The notes beneath the pieces are model-generated. The model was given only the letters and a program-made list of their open reading frames with translations, searched no databases and was not told where the DNA came from. This document shows, one piece after another, positions 36,055 through 44,200 of a stretch of 64,000 bases of DNA (the stretch's first letter is position 1; each line of letters opens with the position of its first letter). The position numbers and the translations under genes were made by a program. This DNA is from JANXVR01 sp034667405 (GTDB taxonomy: Bacteria; Actinomycetota; UBA4738; HRBIN12), in contig JAXDJX010000018.1 in NCBI GenBank assembly GCA_034667405.1, positions 62,001 to 126,000 on the forward strand. Direction: 5' to 3'.

Positions 36055-37725
36055 TCAGAACAGCCCGATCGTTTTCCCGTTCTCGTCGATGTCGACCCCC
36101 ATGAAGTTCGGCGTCTTGCCCAACCCGGGCATCCGCTGCATGTCGCCACACAGCACGACGACGAACCCGGCGCCCGCGCTGGGCACGACCCCGCGGACGG
36201 GGAGGCGGAACCCTGTCGGCCGGTTCAGCAGCAGTGGATCGTGGCTGAGCGAGAGGTGGGTCTTCGCCATGCAGACGGGAAGCGTCCCGAAGCCGAGTTC
36301 GTCCATCCGCTTGATGTCTTTCTCGGCCTGGGGGAGATAGTCGACCCCGTCGGCTCCGTAGATCCGGGTGGCGATCGCCTCGATCTGCTGCTTGAGCGTG
36401 GCGCCGCCGGGCGTCAGCTGGTCGAACGAGTTCGGCTGCTCGCATGCCGCAACCACGGCGTTGGCCAGGTCGATGGCGCCATCGCCTCCCTGCGCGAAGG
36501 CGCGGTTCACGACGACCTTCTCCGCACCAGCCTGCGTGGCGAGCTCCTCGATCAGCTGCACCTCCGCCTCGGTGTCGGTGGGGAAGTTGTTGATGCTGAC
36601 CACGCACGGCAGGCCGTATGCCTTCACGATCTCGATGTGCGCCGACAGGTTCTCCATGCCTCGCTTCAGTGCGTCCAGATCCTCCGTCGCCAGATCGTTG
36701 AACGCCACGCCGCCGTGAGACTTCGTCGCCCTGATAGTGGTGACGAGCACCGCGGCCGAGGCCTTCAGCCCTCCGACCCGGCACACGATGTCGCAGAACT
36801 TCTGGAACCCGAGGTCGGAGGCGAACCCCGCCTCGGTGACGACGTAGTCGGCAAGTTTCAGTGCGATGCGATCCTCGATGATCGAGTTGTTGGCGTGGGC
36901 GATGTTGCCGAACGGCCCGGCGTGGACGAGCACGGGCTGACCCTCAAGGGTCTGCACCAGGTTCGGCTTGAGGGCGTCCTTCATGATCACCGTCATGGCA
37001 CCCGCGACCTTCAGGTCCTCCGCCGTCACGGGTGTGCCGTCGTAGGTGGACGCGACGACGATCTTGCCCATCCGTGCGCGCAGATCGGTCAGGTCGGATG
37101 CGAGTGCGAATACCGCCATGATCTCCGAGGCCGCGACGATGACGAACTGATTCTCTCGTGGCACCCCGTGCACCTTGCCGCCCAGTCCGACCACGGTGTT
37201 GCGGAGTTCGCGATCGTTGACGTCGAGGGTCCGTGGCCACGAGATGCTCATCGGGTCGATGTTGAGTTCGTTGGCGTGATAGATGGACGCGTCCAGGGCG
37301 GCCGCGAGCAGGTTGTGTGCCGCCTGTACCGCGTGGAAGTCCCCGTTGAAGTGGAGGTTGATCTCCTCCATCGGGACGATCTGGGCGAACCCACCACCGT
37401 TACCACCGCCCTTGATGCCCCAGACCGGGCCCATGCTCGGCTCCCGCAGACAGAGCATGACGTCCTTCCCGATCTTCCCCAGCCCCTGCGTGAGGCTCAC
37501 GCTCGTCGTCGTCTTGCCTTCGCCGGCCTTCGTCGGCGTGATGGCGGTGGTGATGATGAGCTTGCCGTCGGGACGGTCCTTCAGTCGTTCCAAGATGTCG
37601 AGCGAGATCTTCGCCTTGTATCTGCCGAACTGCTCGAGCTCATCGGGCTCGATGCCGGCGGCGGCGGCGATGTCGGTGATCGGCAGGAGTGTTGCCTCCT
37701 GGGCTATCTCGAGTCCGGACTTCAT
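36055..37725 (-). CDS. fhs: formate-tetrahydrofolate ligase
   Basis: 556 residues, standard length. ITPTKAGEGKTTTSVSL is the P-loop, LREPSMGPVWGIKGGGNGGG the conserved formyl-phosphate region. The reaction is formate + ATP + THF to 10-formyl-THF and is reversible: run backwards it makes ATP from formyl-THF. Next to formate dehydrogenase genes, both directions are possible. AAGGAC lies 9 bp before the ATG. It is divergent from fdhD, with a 154-bp gap that carries a 10-bp inverted repeat. Confidence 0.97.
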   Translation of the reverse strand: MKSGLEIAQEATLLPITDIAAAAGIEPDELEQFGRYKAKISLDILERLKDRPDGKLIITTAITPTKAGEGKTTTSVSLTQGLGKIGKDVMLCLREPSMGPVWGIKGGGNGGGFAQIVPMEEINLHFNGDFHAVQAAHNLLAAALDASIYHANELNIDPMSISWPRTLDVNDRELRNTVVGLGGKVHGVPRENQFVIVAASEIMAVFALASDLTDLRARMGKIVVASTYDGTPVTAEDLKVAGAMTVIMKDALKPNLVQTLEGQPVLVHAGPFGNIAHANNSIIEDRIALKLADYVVTEAGFASDLGFQKFCDIVCRVGGLKASAAVLVTTIRATKSHGGVAFNDLATEDLDALKRGMENLSAHIEIVKAYGLPCVVSINNFPTDTEAEVQLIEELATQAGAEKVVVNRAFAQGGDGAIDLANAVVAACEQPNSFDQLTPGGATLKQQIEAIATRIYGADGVDYLPQAEKDIKRMDELGFGTLPVCMAKTHLSLSHDPLLLNRPTGFRLPVRGVVPSAGAGFVVVLCGDMQRMPGLGKTPNFMGVDIDENGKTIGLF

Positions 37726-37779
37726 GTGGCGGTGTCCTTCCGTGGGATGGGTCTTCGGGCGGCGCATGGACGATACGAC

Positions 37780-37818
37780 CCGGGTGCCCGGGAATCCAAA
37801 CGGGGGTTGGGCACCCGG
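37780..37818. repeat. 10-bp inverted repeat in the fhs-fdhD divergent gap
   Basis: CCGGGTGCCC (37780-37789) and GGGCACCCGG (37809-37818) are exact reverse complements around a 19-base loop. The repeat lies upstream of the TATCGT box on the minus strand (about 37772-37777) that may serve fhs, so an operator role is possible. The gap is otherwise without a gene. Confidence 0.5.
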
Positions 37819-37867
37819 CGACCACCGGTCAGCAGTTCCGCGGGTGGACCGACGCGCCCCCGGCACC

Positions 37868-37873
37868 TACCCT
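37868..37873 (+). promoter_or_regulatory. -10 box TACCCT for fdhD
   Basis: TACCCT ends 6 nt before the ATG at 37880; leaderless type. Confidence 0.5.
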
Positions 37874-37879
37874 GGATGC

Positions 37880-38716
37880 ATGGCGACCACCGAGCCCCTG
37901 CGACGCAACCAGACATCTGTCCGCGTCATCGCCGTGAACGGCAGCGTGCGGAGCGAACGGCCGGATACCCTCGCCACCGAGGAGCCCATGGAGATCCGCG
38001 TCGGGGGACCCGATCAGGAGGCCGTCCAGGTGGCCGTCACCATGCGGACGCCCGGGGGCGACTACGAACTCGCCGTGGGCTTCCTCTTCACCGAGGGCCT
38101 CATGGCGCCCACCGACCTCCGCAGGGTTGCCTACTGCGATGATCTGGACGCCGACGAGCAGCGATACAACGTGGTCACGGTGACGTTGGATCGGCCGTTC
38201 GACCCGGCGGCCCTGCGCCGGAACTTCTACTCCACCTCGTCCTGCGGCATCTGCGGGAAGGCGGCGCTCGACGACATCGAGGTGCACTGCGCCCCGGTGG
38301 GAGCCGGTCCTTCAGTCGCGGCGGACGTCCTCTCCGGCCTCCCGGACAAACTCCGCTCCAAACAGAAGATCTTTGAACGAACCGGGGGACTTCACGCCGC
38401 CGGGCTCTTCACCGAAGCGGGAGACCTGGTCGCGCTCCGAGAGGATGTGGGCAGGCACAACGCCGTCGACAAGGTGATCGGCGAGCAGCTCCTTGCCGGA
38501 GCGTTGCCCCTTTCGAGCCACGTCTTGCAGGTCAGTGGCCGCGTCAGCTTCGAACTCGTGCAGAAGGCCGCCGTGGCCGGCATCCCGATCCTGGCCGCGG
38601 TCGGGGCCCCGTCGTCGCTGGCGGTGGAGGCGGGGGAGCGCTTCGGGATGACGGTCGTGGGGTTCGTCCGGGACGGCAGGCTCAACGTCTACAGCCACCC
38701 CGAGCGTCTCGTCTGA
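37880..38716 (+). CDS. fdhD: formate dehydrogenase accessory sulfurtransferase
   Basis: 278 residues. SSCGICGKA gives the two catalytic cysteines (C122 and C125), and LREDVGRHNAVDKVIG is the second family signature. FdhD receives sulfur from a cysteine desulfurase (one is encoded at 17.8-19.0 kb) and places it on the Mo of the bis-MGD cofactor before it enters formate dehydrogenase. The catalytic gene follows 82 bp downstream on the same strand. Confidence 0.96.
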   Translation: MATTEPLRRNQTSVRVIAVNGSVRSERPDTLATEEPMEIRVGGPDQEAVQVAVTMRTPGGDYELAVGFLFTEGLMAPTDLRRVAYCDDLDADEQRYNVVTVTLDRPFDPAALRRNFYSTSSCGICGKAALDDIEVHCAPVGAGPSVAADVLSGLPDKLRSKQKIFERTGGLHAAGLFTEAGDLVALREDVGRHNAVDKVIGEQLLAGALPLSSHVLQVSGRVSFELVQKAAVAGIPILAAVGAPSSLAVEAGERFGMTVVGFVRDGRLNVYSHPERLV

Positions 38717-38759
38717 CCAGCGGATACCTGGGCGATACCGACGCAGAGCTGAACGTGCA

Positions 38760-38765
38760 TACAAT
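38760..38765 (+). promoter_or_regulatory. -10 box TACAAT for the formate dehydrogenase operon
   Basis: Near-consensus TACAAT about 34 nt before the ATG. The leader carries AAAGGAG at 38785-38791, a ribosome site with good spacing to the ATG at 38799. Confidence 0.5.
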
Positions 38766-38798
38766 CTCTGACGGTAATCGGTGGAAAGGAGCCGCTCG

Positions 38799-40721
38799 AT
38801 GGCGAACGGGCTCACGCGACTCACCGAGCCGATGGTCCGCGAGGACGGCGTGCTGCGCACGGCCACATGGGACGAAGCCCTCGACAGGGCTGCCCAGGGC
38901 CTCGGGCGGGCGTTCCAGCGGAACGGCGGCAACGGAGTCGGCCTGTTCAGCTGCAGCAAGGCCACGAACGAGATGAACTTCGTCGCTCAGAAGTTCATGC
39001 GTCAGGTCATGCGCAGCCACAACATCGACTCGTGTAACCGCACCTGACACGCTCCATCCGTCGTCGGTCTGGCGACAGTGTTCGGAGCAGGTGGTGGAAC
39101 GAGTTCGTATGAAGAGGTCGAGCACACGGACCTCGTGTTGATGTGGGGATCGAACGCGCGAGCCGCGCACCCCATCTTCTTCCACCATGTCCTCAAGGGG
39201 ATCCACAACGGAGCCAAGATGATCAACGTTGATCCACGGAGAACGGAATCGGCGGAGTGGGCAGACATCTGGCTCGGGATCGACGTCGGGACTGACATCG
39301 GACTCTCGAACACGATCGCCCGCGAGATCATCGTGAACGACCTTCAGCACCACGCCTTCATCGAACACGCGACCACCGGATTCGAGGAGTACCGCGCCTC
39401 GGTCATGGACTGGACCTTGGAACGAGGATCTGCGGTGACCGGCGTCCCGGCCGACGTCATCAAGGAGGTGGCGCACGCCTACGCCACCGCGCCCCGAGCC
39501 ATGATCTGCTGGACCCTCGGGATCACCGAGCACCACAACGCCGTGGAGAACGTCCTCAGCCTCATCAACCTCTCGCTGCTGACGGGCCACGTCGGTGTCT
39601 ACGGGAGCGGCGTGAATCCCCTTCGCGGTCAGAACAACGTGCAGGGCGGCGGCGACATGGGCGCCATCCCGAACAAGTTCCCCGGGTTCCAAGACATCGA
39701 GACCGACCACGAGGCACGCGCCCGATTCGAAGCCGCCTGGGGAGTCCCCATCGAACCCAAGTTCGGCTGGACGCTCACCCAGCAGTTCGAAGCGATGGAA
39801 CGCGGTGACATCACGGCCGTGTATGTCATCGGCGAGAACCCGGCGACGTCCGAAGCGGACAAGCAACACACCGTCGAACTCCTCGAAGGTCTGGATTGCC
39901 TGATCGTCCAGGACATGTTCATGACGAAGACCGCCGAGCTCGCCGATGTCATCTTTCCCGCCTCCAACTCGGCGTTCGAAAGCGAAGGCACCGTGACGAA
40001 CAGCGAGCGGCGGGTCCAACGGTGCCGCGCGGCGCTGGTCCCACCCGGCGAGGCCAAGGACGATGTCTGGATCATCAACCAGGTCGCGAAACGACTGAAG
40101 GACGATTGGGTCGAACTCGAACCCGAAGCGGCATGGGACGAACTGCGAACCCTTAGCCCGATGCATGCAGGGATGTCGTGGAAGCGTCTGGAGGAACTCG
40201 GCGGGCTCCAGTGGCCGTGCCCCGACGAGCATCACCCGGGCACCAAGATCCTCCACACGCGGCTGTGGGATTTCGACGATCCGCAGGCGCAAGGGATGAA
40301 GGCTCCCTTCAGTGTGGTGATCGATGACCCTCCGGTCGATCTCTTGGACGAACGGTTCCCGTTGCGCCTCACCACCGGACGCCGGCTCGACTCGTACAAC
40401 ACGGGGGTGCAGACCGGGGGCTACACCTCACCGCTACGGCGGGGAGAAACACTCGATATCTCACCCGAGGACGCCGAGACCTACACCCTGGTCGAGGGCG
40501 ACATGGTGGAGATCTCGTCGCGGCGTGGTTCCGTTCAGGCTCCGGTGCACGTCGACCCCGCGCTCCGCCCGGGCCTGGTCTTCATGACGTTCCATTTCCC
40601 CGACCAAGTGGACACCAACGTCCTCACTATCGAGGCGACCGATCCACGTTCTGGCACCGCGGAGTTCAAGGCGACGGCGGTTCGCATCGACAAGGTGAGC
40701 GTTCCGGCGGGCAACGGATGA
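38799..40721 (+). CDS. fdhF: formate dehydrogenase catalytic subunit, selenocysteine at residue 83
   Basis: Read through the TGA at 39045-39047, the frame is open for 640 residues. Both flanks match formate dehydrogenase: NIDSCNRT before and HAPSVVGLATVFGAGGGTSS after, the place where Sec/Cys binds Mo, followed by the conserved His. MGD-binding segments (LMWGSNARAAHP, YVIGENPATSEAD, LTTGRRLDSYNTG) and the C-terminal barrel are complete. The N-terminal [4Fe-4S] domain of about 55 residues is absent: the protein starts where that domain normally ends. The missing domain is in the gene at 42591. Start chosen by the AAAGGAG site. Confidence 0.93.
39045..39047 (+). other. in-frame TGA, predicted selenocysteine codon
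   Basis: TGA sits exactly at the Mo-ligand position of the formate dehydrogenase (NRT-U-HAPSV), with strong homology continuing in frame on both sides. A nonsense mutation at this one residue is far less likely than selenocysteine. selA, selB, selC and selD are not in the window. Confidence 0.9.
39057..39086 (+). promoter_or_regulatory. bacterial SECIS-like hairpin
   Basis: GTCGTC (39060-39065) pairs with GGCGAC (39071-39076), with one T-G pair, around the loop GGTCT (39066-39070). The loop and its distance from the TGA (22-26 bases from the T) agree with the E. coli fdhF SECIS as I remember it. The bulged U of that element is replaced here by a possible T-G pair at 39064/39072, so SelB recognition may differ in detail. 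An outer TCC/GGA pairing is possible. Confidence 0.75.
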
Positions 40722-40731
40722 CGGAGTATCC

Positions 40732-42594
40732 GTGGATCTGAAGTTCATGGACGCTCCGCCCAGCGAGGAAGAGCGCACGGCGATCGATGCACACCTGGGC
40801 CTGCCCGAGGATGGCTGGAGCGGCGGGGAGCGCGAGGGCGATACCCATCGAGTGGCGCGATCCGGCCGGGCGGAGCGGGAGCAGCGGCACCTGCTGATAG
40901 AGGCGCTCCATGTGCTGCAGGCCGAGATCGGCTGGATCAGCCCCGGCGGCATGAACTACGTCTGCCGGCGGCTATCCGTTCCTCCCGCGGAGGCATTCGG
41001 TGTCGCCAGCTTCTACGCGATGTTCGCGACGGAGGAACGTCCGAAGACCGTCGTGCACGTGTGTGACGACCTGGCATGCCGGGTGCTCGGTGCCAGGGAA
41101 CTCTGCGCGGAACTCGAAACGACCGTTGGCCCGGAGGGGACCGAGAGCCCACAGGGCGGGGCCACATGGCATCGGAGTCCCTGCTTAGGGATGTGCGAAC
41201 AAGCCCCCGCGATCCTCGCGCAACGGGCCGGGCGCGCGGATGTGGCGCTGGGTGGCGCCACGGCGGCGTCCGTCGCGGCGGTGATCGCGCCCGGATCGAC
41301 CATGACGTGCGCGGGGGCGGACACGGCGCCGCAAACCTGGGAGCAGTCCACCCGCGCCGAGCTCCGACTGCTCCGCCGGATCGGTCACGCGGACCCGCTA
41401 TCCATCGACGACTACCGTTCCAACGGCGGATACGAAGCCCTGTACCGCGCCCTCGAGATCGGCCCCGAAGCGACGATCGCGGAGGTGAAGGACGCGAAGC
41501 TCATGGGCCGCGGTGGTGCCGCGTTCCCGACGGGTGTCAAGTGGGAAGCCGTCGCGACCCAGCCTGCCCATCCCCACTACTACGTCTGCAACGCCGACGA
41601 ATCCGAGCCGGGGACGTTCAAAGACCGCCTCATCATGGAGCTGGACCCGTTCGCTGTGGTGGAATCGCTCACCATCGCCGGCGTGACCACCGGATGCGAG
41701 CAGGGCTACATCTACATCCGCGGCGAGTACCCATTGGCGACCGAGCGCCTCCGCAACGCGATCGATGAGGCACGGCGGCACGGGTTCCTCGGCCCCGACA
41801 TCATGGGACGCGGCATCACCTTCGACATCGAGCTGCGGCGGGGAGCCGGGGCGTACATCTGCGGCGAGGAGACCGCCCTGTTCAATTCGCTGGAGGGCAA
41901 GCGGGGGGAACCGCGCAACAAGCCACCGTTCCCCGTCCAACGCGGACTCTTCGGAAAGCCAACCGGGATCAACAATGTGGAGACGCTGATCAACGTGCTC
42001 GAAGTGCTCCGGATCGGGGGCGCTGCCTACGCCGAACTCGGCTCGGAGGGCTCAACCGGCCCCAGGCTCTTCTGTCTGTCGGGGCACATCGCCCGCCCCG
42101 GCGTCTATGAGACCGAACACGGGGCGACGCTCGGCGAGGTCATCGCGATGGCCGGCGGCCCGACGAACGGGATCAAGGCGATCCTCCTGGGTGGCGCCGC
42201 GGGCGGGTTCGTGGGGGCGGATCGGCTCGACGTTCCGCTCACGTTCGAGGACGCGAGAGCCGGCGGCTACACGTTGGGTTCGGGCGTGATCATGGTCTTC
42301 GGCGAGGACACCGACCTCGTGGATACCATCTTACGGATCGCTCGGTTCTTCCGCGATGAATCGTGCGGGCAGTGCGTCCCGTGCCGCGTGGGGACGGTGC
42401 GCCAGGAGGAGGCGATCCATCGGATGATCGCCGGACGAACGATTGGTTCGATGGCCGATGAGCTGCTCCTGCTGGATGACATCGCGAAGGTCATGCGCGA
42501 TGCCAGCATCTGCGGGCTGGGTCAGACGGCGGCAAGCGCGGTCCAGTCGGCGATCTCGACGTTCGGTCTGTTCCGGGAGGGCGGTGCCGCGTGA
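40732..42594 (+). CDS. NuoE-NuoF fusion, NAD-linked formate dehydrogenase diaphorase subunit
   Basis: 620 residues. The N-terminal part (about 45-190) is a thioredoxin-like [2Fe-2S] domain with C111, C116, C151 and C155. From about 205 it is NuoF-like: KLMGRGGAAFPTGVKW (NADH/FMN), NADESEPGTFKDR, and a [4Fe-4S] set C545, C548, C551, C594. It passes electrons from the iron-sulfur chain to NAD+, as HoxF or the FdsB/FdsG pair do. So this formate dehydrogenase should be NAD-dependent. GTG start with GGAG 5 bp upstream; next gene overlaps by 4 bp. Confidence 0.93.
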   Translation: MDLKFMDAPPSEEERTAIDAHLGLPEDGWSGGEREGDTHRVARSGRAEREQRHLLIEALHVLQAEIGWISPGGMNYVCRRLSVPPAEAFGVASFYAMFATEERPKTVVHVCDDLACRVLGARELCAELETTVGPEGTESPQGGATWHRSPCLGMCEQAPAILAQRAGRADVALGGATAASVAAVIAPGSTMTCAGADTAPQTWEQSTRAELRLLRRIGHADPLSIDDYRSNGGYEALYRALEIGPEATIAEVKDAKLMGRGGAAFPTGVKWEAVATQPAHPHYYVCNADESEPGTFKDRLIMELDPFAVVESLTIAGVTTGCEQGYIYIRGEYPLATERLRNAIDEARRHGFLGPDIMGRGITFDIELRRGAGAYICGEETALFNSLEGKRGEPRNKPPFPVQRGLFGKPTGINNVETLINVLEVLRIGGAAYAELGSEGSTGPRLFCLSGHIARPGVYETEHGATLGEVIAMAGGPTNGIKAILLGGAAGGFVGADRLDVPLTFEDARAGGYTLGSGVIMVFGEDTDLVDTILRIARFFRDESCGQCVPCRVGTVRQEEAIHRMIAGRTIGSMADELLLLDDIAKVMRDASICGLGQTAASAVQSAISTFGLFREGGAA

Positions 42595-43547
42595 GCCAGC
42601 CGGTCCATGTGGACATGCCTCGCAAGCTCATCGACATCGAGGTCGACGGCCAGACCGTGCGCGTCGCCGAGGGAGACACGATCCTCGACGCGTGCAACGC
42701 GCAGGGCGTGGACACGCCCACCATGTGTTACGCCGACAACCTCACGCCGGTCAATGCCTGCCGCGTATGCGTGGTTGAGGTGGAAGGATCGCGGACCCTC
42801 GTGCCGGCGTGTTCGCGTCCGGCCGAACCGGGGATGAAGGTTTCTACCGACACCGAACGCGTCCAGCATTCGCGCAAGCTGGTCATGGAATTCCTCGCCT
42901 CAAGCGTGGATACCTCGCTCGCGAACCAGGACTGGCACCGGTGGATGGATGAGTACCGGGCGGAGCCGGAGCGCTTCGGTGCGGCGATGGAACCGCTGCC
43001 TGAAGGAGAGCGCGATCTGAAAGGCCCCGGGCACCACGTCGAGCCCGATCCGGCGGTTGCCGAGACGGTCGCCCAGCCCGTGAAGATCGACAACGATCTC
43101 TACGTTCGCGACTACTCGCGGTGTGTGCTCTGCTACAAGTGCGTCGAGGCGTGCGGTACCGACGCGCAGAACACGTTCGCGATCGCGGTGGCCGGGCGCG
43201 GGTTCGATGCACGGATCAGCACCGAGTATGCAGTGACGCTCGACCAGAGCGCATGCGTTTACTGCGGGAACTGCATCGGCGTCTGTCCCACGGGGGCGCT
43301 CATGTTCACCTCGGAACACACCATGCGCGCGGCAGGGACCTGGGATGAGTCGGCCCAAACGGTCACGTCCACCATCTGCCCCTACTGCGGGGTTGGGTGC
43401 GAACTCGAGCTCCACGTCCAGGACAACGCGATCGTCAAGGTGACCAGCCCCACCGACCACTACGTCACGAACGGACATCTCTGCATCAAGGGTCGATTCG
43501 GGTTCCAGTTCGTGCAGCGGCGCAAGCGTCGTGAGGACCGCGACTGA
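42591..43547 (+). CDS. ferredoxin-type subunit with relocated FdhA [4Fe-4S] domain
   Basis: 318 residues. In order: a [2Fe-2S] domain (C46, C57, C60, C74), a linker, two [4Fe-4S] motifs (C178/181/184/188 and C222/225/228/232), and a C-terminal molybdopterin-oxidoreductase Fe4S4 domain (C263, C266, C270, C298) ending CIKGRFGF. The last domain is normally the N-terminus of the catalytic subunit, and Lys300 matches the Lys that bridges the cluster and the pterin (Lys44 in E. coli FdhH). The NuoG-type His/Cys cluster is not there: the HSRKLVMEF segment lacks its cysteines. It corresponds to the front half of an FdsA-type protein. Confidence 0.9.
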   Translation: MSQPVHVDMPRKLIDIEVDGQTVRVAEGDTILDACNAQGVDTPTMCYADNLTPVNACRVCVVEVEGSRTLVPACSRPAEPGMKVSTDTERVQHSRKLVMEFLASSVDTSLANQDWHRWMDEYRAEPERFGAAMEPLPEGERDLKGPGHHVEPDPAVAETVAQPVKIDNDLYVRDYSRCVLCYKCVEACGTDAQNTFAIAVAGRGFDARISTEYAVTLDQSACVYCGNCIGVCPTGALMFTSEHTMRAAGTWDESAQTVTSTICPYCGVGCELELHVQDNAIVKVTSPTDHYVTNGHLCIKGRFGFQFVQRRKRREDRD

Positions 43548-44140
43548 GCGTCACCGGCATCGTCCTCGCCGGTGGAGGCTCCGTCCGGTTCGGGCGGAAC
43601 AAACTGGCCGAGCCGTATGAAGGGTTGCCCCTCCTGCACCACGCGGTGCTGCGGCTGGCGGAGATCTGTGACGAGCTGGTCGTTGTGCTGGCCCCCGGCG
43701 CCGACGCCGCGGGCCTTCCTCCCGGCGTCCGCGCGGCCTTCGATCCCACGCGGGGCGAGGGGCCGCTTGCCGGATTGCAGGCGGGGCTGCTCGCCGCGGC
43801 GACTGCCGACCTGGTGATCGTCGCGGGCGGGGACATGCCCGATCTCCAGACGCCGGTGCTCGGCGAGATGCTCCGCGTGGCGGAGACCGCACCACCGGAG
43901 GCGCGGATCGACGCGGTGGCCCTCGCGGACGGCGACCGCTATCGCCCTCTGCCGTGTGTGCTGCGGCCCGCCCCCGCGGCCGACGCCGCGCATTCCCTGC
44001 TGCACGCAGGCCGACGCCGGCTGCGCGACCTTCTTGCGTCGCTGCATACGGCGATCATCGACGAACCCACCTGGACGGCGCTCGATCCCGCCCGTCGCAC
44101 CCTCTTCGACATCGACGAACCCGGAGACCTGCTGCGCTGA
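43544..44140 (+). CDS. mobA: molybdenum cofactor guanylyltransferase
   Basis: 198 residues if started at the CTG of 43544. The nucleotide-binding signature VLAGGGSVRFGRNK is intact only with this frame and lies at residues 7-20. No ATG, GTG or TTG exists between the upstream in-frame stop (43532) and the motif, so CTG, in the overlap CTGA with the previous stop, is the likely start. MobA attaches GMP to molybdopterin to form the bis-MGD cofactor of the formate dehydrogenase beside it. Confidence 0.85.
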   Translation: MSVTGIVLAGGGSVRFGRNKLAEPYEGLPLLHHAVLRLAEICDELVVVLAPGADAAGLPPGVRAAFDPTRGEGPLAGLQAGLLAAATADLVIVAGGDMPDLQTPVLGEMLRVAETAPPEARIDAVALADGDRYRPLPCVLRPAPAADAAHSLLHAGRRRLRDLLASLHTAIIDEPTWTALDPARRTLFDIDEPGDLLR

Positions 44141-44200
44141 AGCATGCTCCGGGCGGGCGCGGTGCGTGACAGGACCTCGTTCGTCCTGTAGACCTGCGCG

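Noticed and set aside
36241..38142. 633-codon plus-strand open frame across fhs
   Set aside because: Antisense to the unmistakable formate-THF ligase; its product is Val/Asp/His/Arg-rich shadow sequence with no domain, and it then runs out of frame into fdhD.
39045..39047. TGA as a nonsense mutation making two broken formate dehydrogenase genes
   Set aside because: Position, flanking sequence and the downstream hairpin agree with selenocysteine; the rest of the gene is undamaged.
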